In this document: positions 7,007 to 8,326 of the stretch, piece after piece
How the letters are laid out: every line of letters begins with the position of its first letter
Numbering within the stretch: the first letter of the stretch is position 1
Assembly: GCA_025055465.1 (NCBI GenBank)
Contig: JANWXA010000026.1
Location: 1-8,326 of the forward strand
Reading direction: 5' to 3'
From: Candidatus Kapaibacterium sp.
GTDB lineage: Bacteria > Bacteroidota > Ignavibacteria > Kapaibacteriales > HRBIN21
Length of the DNA: 8,326 nucleotides
Made by a program: the position numbers and the translations under genes
The notes under the pieces: generated by a model
Database searches by the model: none
What the model was told of the DNA's origin: nothing
The model's input: only the letters and a program-made list of their open reading frames with translations

Positions 7007-8059
7007 ATGGCAATTGTTACCGCACAAAGACTCGTCACCATTGAGCGGCACATCGCCGAGCAAGAGCACTTGCATCCCCACGCTACTGGCGAGTTCTCCC
7101 GGTTACTGCGCGACCTTATGTTGGCTTTCCGCCTAATCGCTCGGGAAGTCAGCCGCGCTGGGCTCAACGACATTTTGGGACTCACGGGCACCACGAACGT
7201 CTATGGTGAAGCCGTTCGTAAGCTGGATGCCTATGCGCACGAGGTCATTGTCCGGGCAATGGAACATGGGGGGCATCTCTGCGCCATGGCATCGGAGGAA
7301 AGCGACGGACTCATTGCCCTCCCACCAACGCGTCCCCGGGGCAAGTACATCCTACTCTTCGATCCATTGGATGGGTCCACAAACATTGACGTCAACGTCA
7401 CTATCGGCACCATCTTTTCCATTTACCGTCGCCGTGACCCAGCGTTGACGACTGATGCTACACTCGAGGACGTTTTGCGCCCGGGCTGTGAGCAAGTCGC
7501 CGCCGGCTACGTTTGCTACGGCAGTAGCGTGACATTGGTTTACAGCACCGGCAATGGTGTGGACGTTTTTACATATGACCCGACTCTCGGCGAATTCTTC
7601 CTAACTATCGAGAAGTTGCGTATTCCACGAAGGGGTACACACTACAGCATCAACGAAGGCAACGCTAAACGGTGGGCTCCAGAACTGCAAGACTACATTG
7701 ATTACTTGAAGACGCCCTCGCACGACCAACACCGCCCATATTCCCTCCGTTATGTCGGAAGTGCTGTTGCCGATGTCCACCGCGTATTACACTACGGAGG
7801 CATCTTTATGTACCCCGCCGACAGGGCCAATCCCTCCGGCAAACTACGCCTAATGTTCGAGGTGAATCCATTGGCGTTTGTAACCGAGCAGGCTGGCGGG
7901 CGCGCCTCCAATGGCTGCTGTCGAATTTTGGACATTCGACCAGAAAGCCTTCGCCAACGGGTCCCTGTCTTTCTGGGCAGTCCCGAAGATGTCGCCGAAG
8001 CCGAAGCCTTCCTTCAAGGTAGACATATCCTGCAGCGACTCCGCACTCCGGAGGCCTAA
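7007..8059 (+). CDS. fbp: Fructose-1,6-bisphosphatase, class I
   Basis: It hydrolyses fructose 1,6-bisphosphate to fructose 6-phosphate, the committed step of gluconeogenesis, in the cytoplasm. The 350-residue length is slightly above the usual 330-340. Class I signatures are GEAVRKLDAYAHE (67-79), ASEE (95-98), FDPLDGSTNID (118-128), AAGYVCYGSS (165-174), HYSINEGN (212-219), YVGSAVADVHR (249-259) and GKLRLMFEVNPLAFVTEQAGG (278-298). Metal ligands Glu97, Glu98, Asp119, Asp122 and Glu285 are in place. Residues that bind the inhibitor AMP in animal and E. coli enzymes also appear kept: Thr27-Gly28-Glu29, Lys113-Tyr114 and Arg141, suggesting AMP control. ATG 7007 is chosen because homology begins a few residues after it; an upstream ATG at 6911 would overlap the UspA gene by 49 bases and add 32 unrelated residues. 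No strong ribosome binding site precedes it. Confidence 0.95.
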   Translation: MAIVTAQRLVTIERHIAEQEHLHPHATGEFSRLLRDLMLAFRLIAREVSRAGLNDILGLTGTTNVYGEAVRKLDAYAHEVIVRAMEHGGHLCAMASEESDGLIALPPTRPRGKYILLFDPLDGSTNIDVNVTIGTIFSIYRRRDPALTTDATLEDVLRPGCEQVAAGYVCYGSSVTLVYSTGNGVDVFTYDPTLGEFFLTIEKLRIPRRGTHYSINEGNAKRWAPELQDYIDYLKTPSHDQHRPYSLRYVGSAVADVHRVLHYGGIFMYPADRANPSGKLRLMFEVNPLAFVTEQAGGRASNGCCRILDIRPESLRQRVPVFLGSPEDVAEAEAFLQGRHILQRLRTPEA

Positions 8060-8082
8060 CCGAGTTGTAAGTTTGTGCCTCC
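8050..8082 (+). repeat. Six-base inverted repeat spanning the fbp stop codon
   Basis: GGAGGC (8050-8055) and GCCTCC (8077-8082) are perfect inverted copies separated by 21 bases. The fbp stop codon (8057-8059) and the TAAGTTTG element lie in the loop. There is no T-run afterwards, so it is not a standard intrinsic terminator; it may be chance. Confidence 0.25.
8068..8075 (+). promoter_or_regulatory. TAnnTTTG -7 element candidate upstream of the rhomboid gene
   Basis: TAAGTTTG, the same octamer as upstream of the UspA gene and also followed by T, ends 25 bases before ATG 8101. No matching -33 TTTG is visible at the expected distance. It sits in the 41-base gap after fbp. Confidence 0.33.
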
Positions 8083-8100
8083 ATAATATGAGCTTGCGCT

Positions 8101-8326
8101 ATGTTCCCAATTCACGATACTATTCCTTCTTCATCCAAACCGGTGATAACCGTTGGGCTTATTGTGATCAACGTGCTAGTTTTTCTCTACCAACTAACGC
8201 TGCCGGAAACCGCTATAGAGCATTTCCTACAACAGTTCGCTTTCTTCCCCGCGGCTTTCTTTGAAGCACCGCCTCTATCGTGGCAACGATGGCAGCCGGT
8301 CATAACATCCATGTTCCTTCACGGTG
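8101..8326 (+). CDS. Rhomboid family intramembrane serine protease (3'-partial)
   Basis: Only the first 75 residues are present. They match the N-terminus of bacterial rhomboids: a short cytoplasmic lead MFPIHDTIPSSSKPVIT, a first membrane helix VGLIVINVLVFLYQLTL, a loop with a FAFFPAAFF stretch, then WQPVITSMFLHG, the family block in which the His opens the second helix near the active site. Rhomboids cut membrane proteins within the bilayer. The catalytic Ser and His come later and lie outside the window, so activity cannot be judged. ATG 8101 is the first start after an in-frame stop (8089-8091) and leaves a 41-base gap to fbp. A nearby ATG at 8088 belongs to another frame that does not give this sequence. 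Confidence 0.87.
   Translation, partial: MFPIHDTIPSSSKPVITVGLIVINVLVFLYQLTLPETAIEHFLQQFAFFPAAFFEAPPLSWQRWQPVITSMFLHG

Noticed and set aside
7911..8264. Plus-strand 117-residue frame over the end of fbp and start of the rhomboid gene
   Set aside because: Both real genes use other frames with clear homology; this frame has none.

Overview
The window reads as a chromosomal segment of a free-living, deep-branching Bacteroidota/Chlorobi-type bacterium (I lean to a Kapabacteria- or Ignavibacteria-like lineage). The reasons are a secreted IgGFc-binding-like protein, a VWA/OmpA/SPOR envelope protein, and exact TAnnTTTG octamers (the Bacteroidota-type -7 element) just upstream of three genes. The lineage is an inference, not a measurement. 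I see no tRNA, rRNA, CRISPR array, transposase or phage gene, and no gene-free stretch longer than 300 bases.

Layout. The left part is read on the minus strand. Positions 1-1819 hold the N-terminal 606 residues of a secreted protein with an IgGFc-binding-like domain; its C-terminus lies outside the window. After a 180-base gap carrying its promoter candidate come htpX (2000-2929) and lemA (2966-3520), a classic pair in which lemA is upstream. From 3635 the remaining genes run on the plus strand. First is a ClpB-derived ATPase that contains only part of the middle coiled coil, the second AAA+ module and the C-terminal domain. Its end overlaps the start of a predicted exported protein combining VWA-like, OmpA-like and SPOR domains (4911-6419). 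Then follow a UspA-family protein (6498-6959), a class I fructose-1,6-bisphosphatase (7007-8059), and the first 75 residues of a rhomboid protease (8101 to the edge).

How they may work together. Most of the window fits an envelope and protein-quality theme: a membrane metalloprotease, its usual LemA partner, a disaggregase-like ATPase, a peptidoglycan-associated protein, a general stress protein and a second intramembrane protease. Fructose bisphosphatase (gluconeogenesis) looks like a metabolic gene that happens to sit here.

The two most unusual features are the stand-alone half ClpB, intact in every motif needed for ATP hydrolysis by its second module, and the three-domain envelope protein translationally overlapped with it. 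In that protein the metal site of the VWA domain and the diaminopimelate-binding Asp of the OmpA domain are both altered, while a good SPOR domain has been added.
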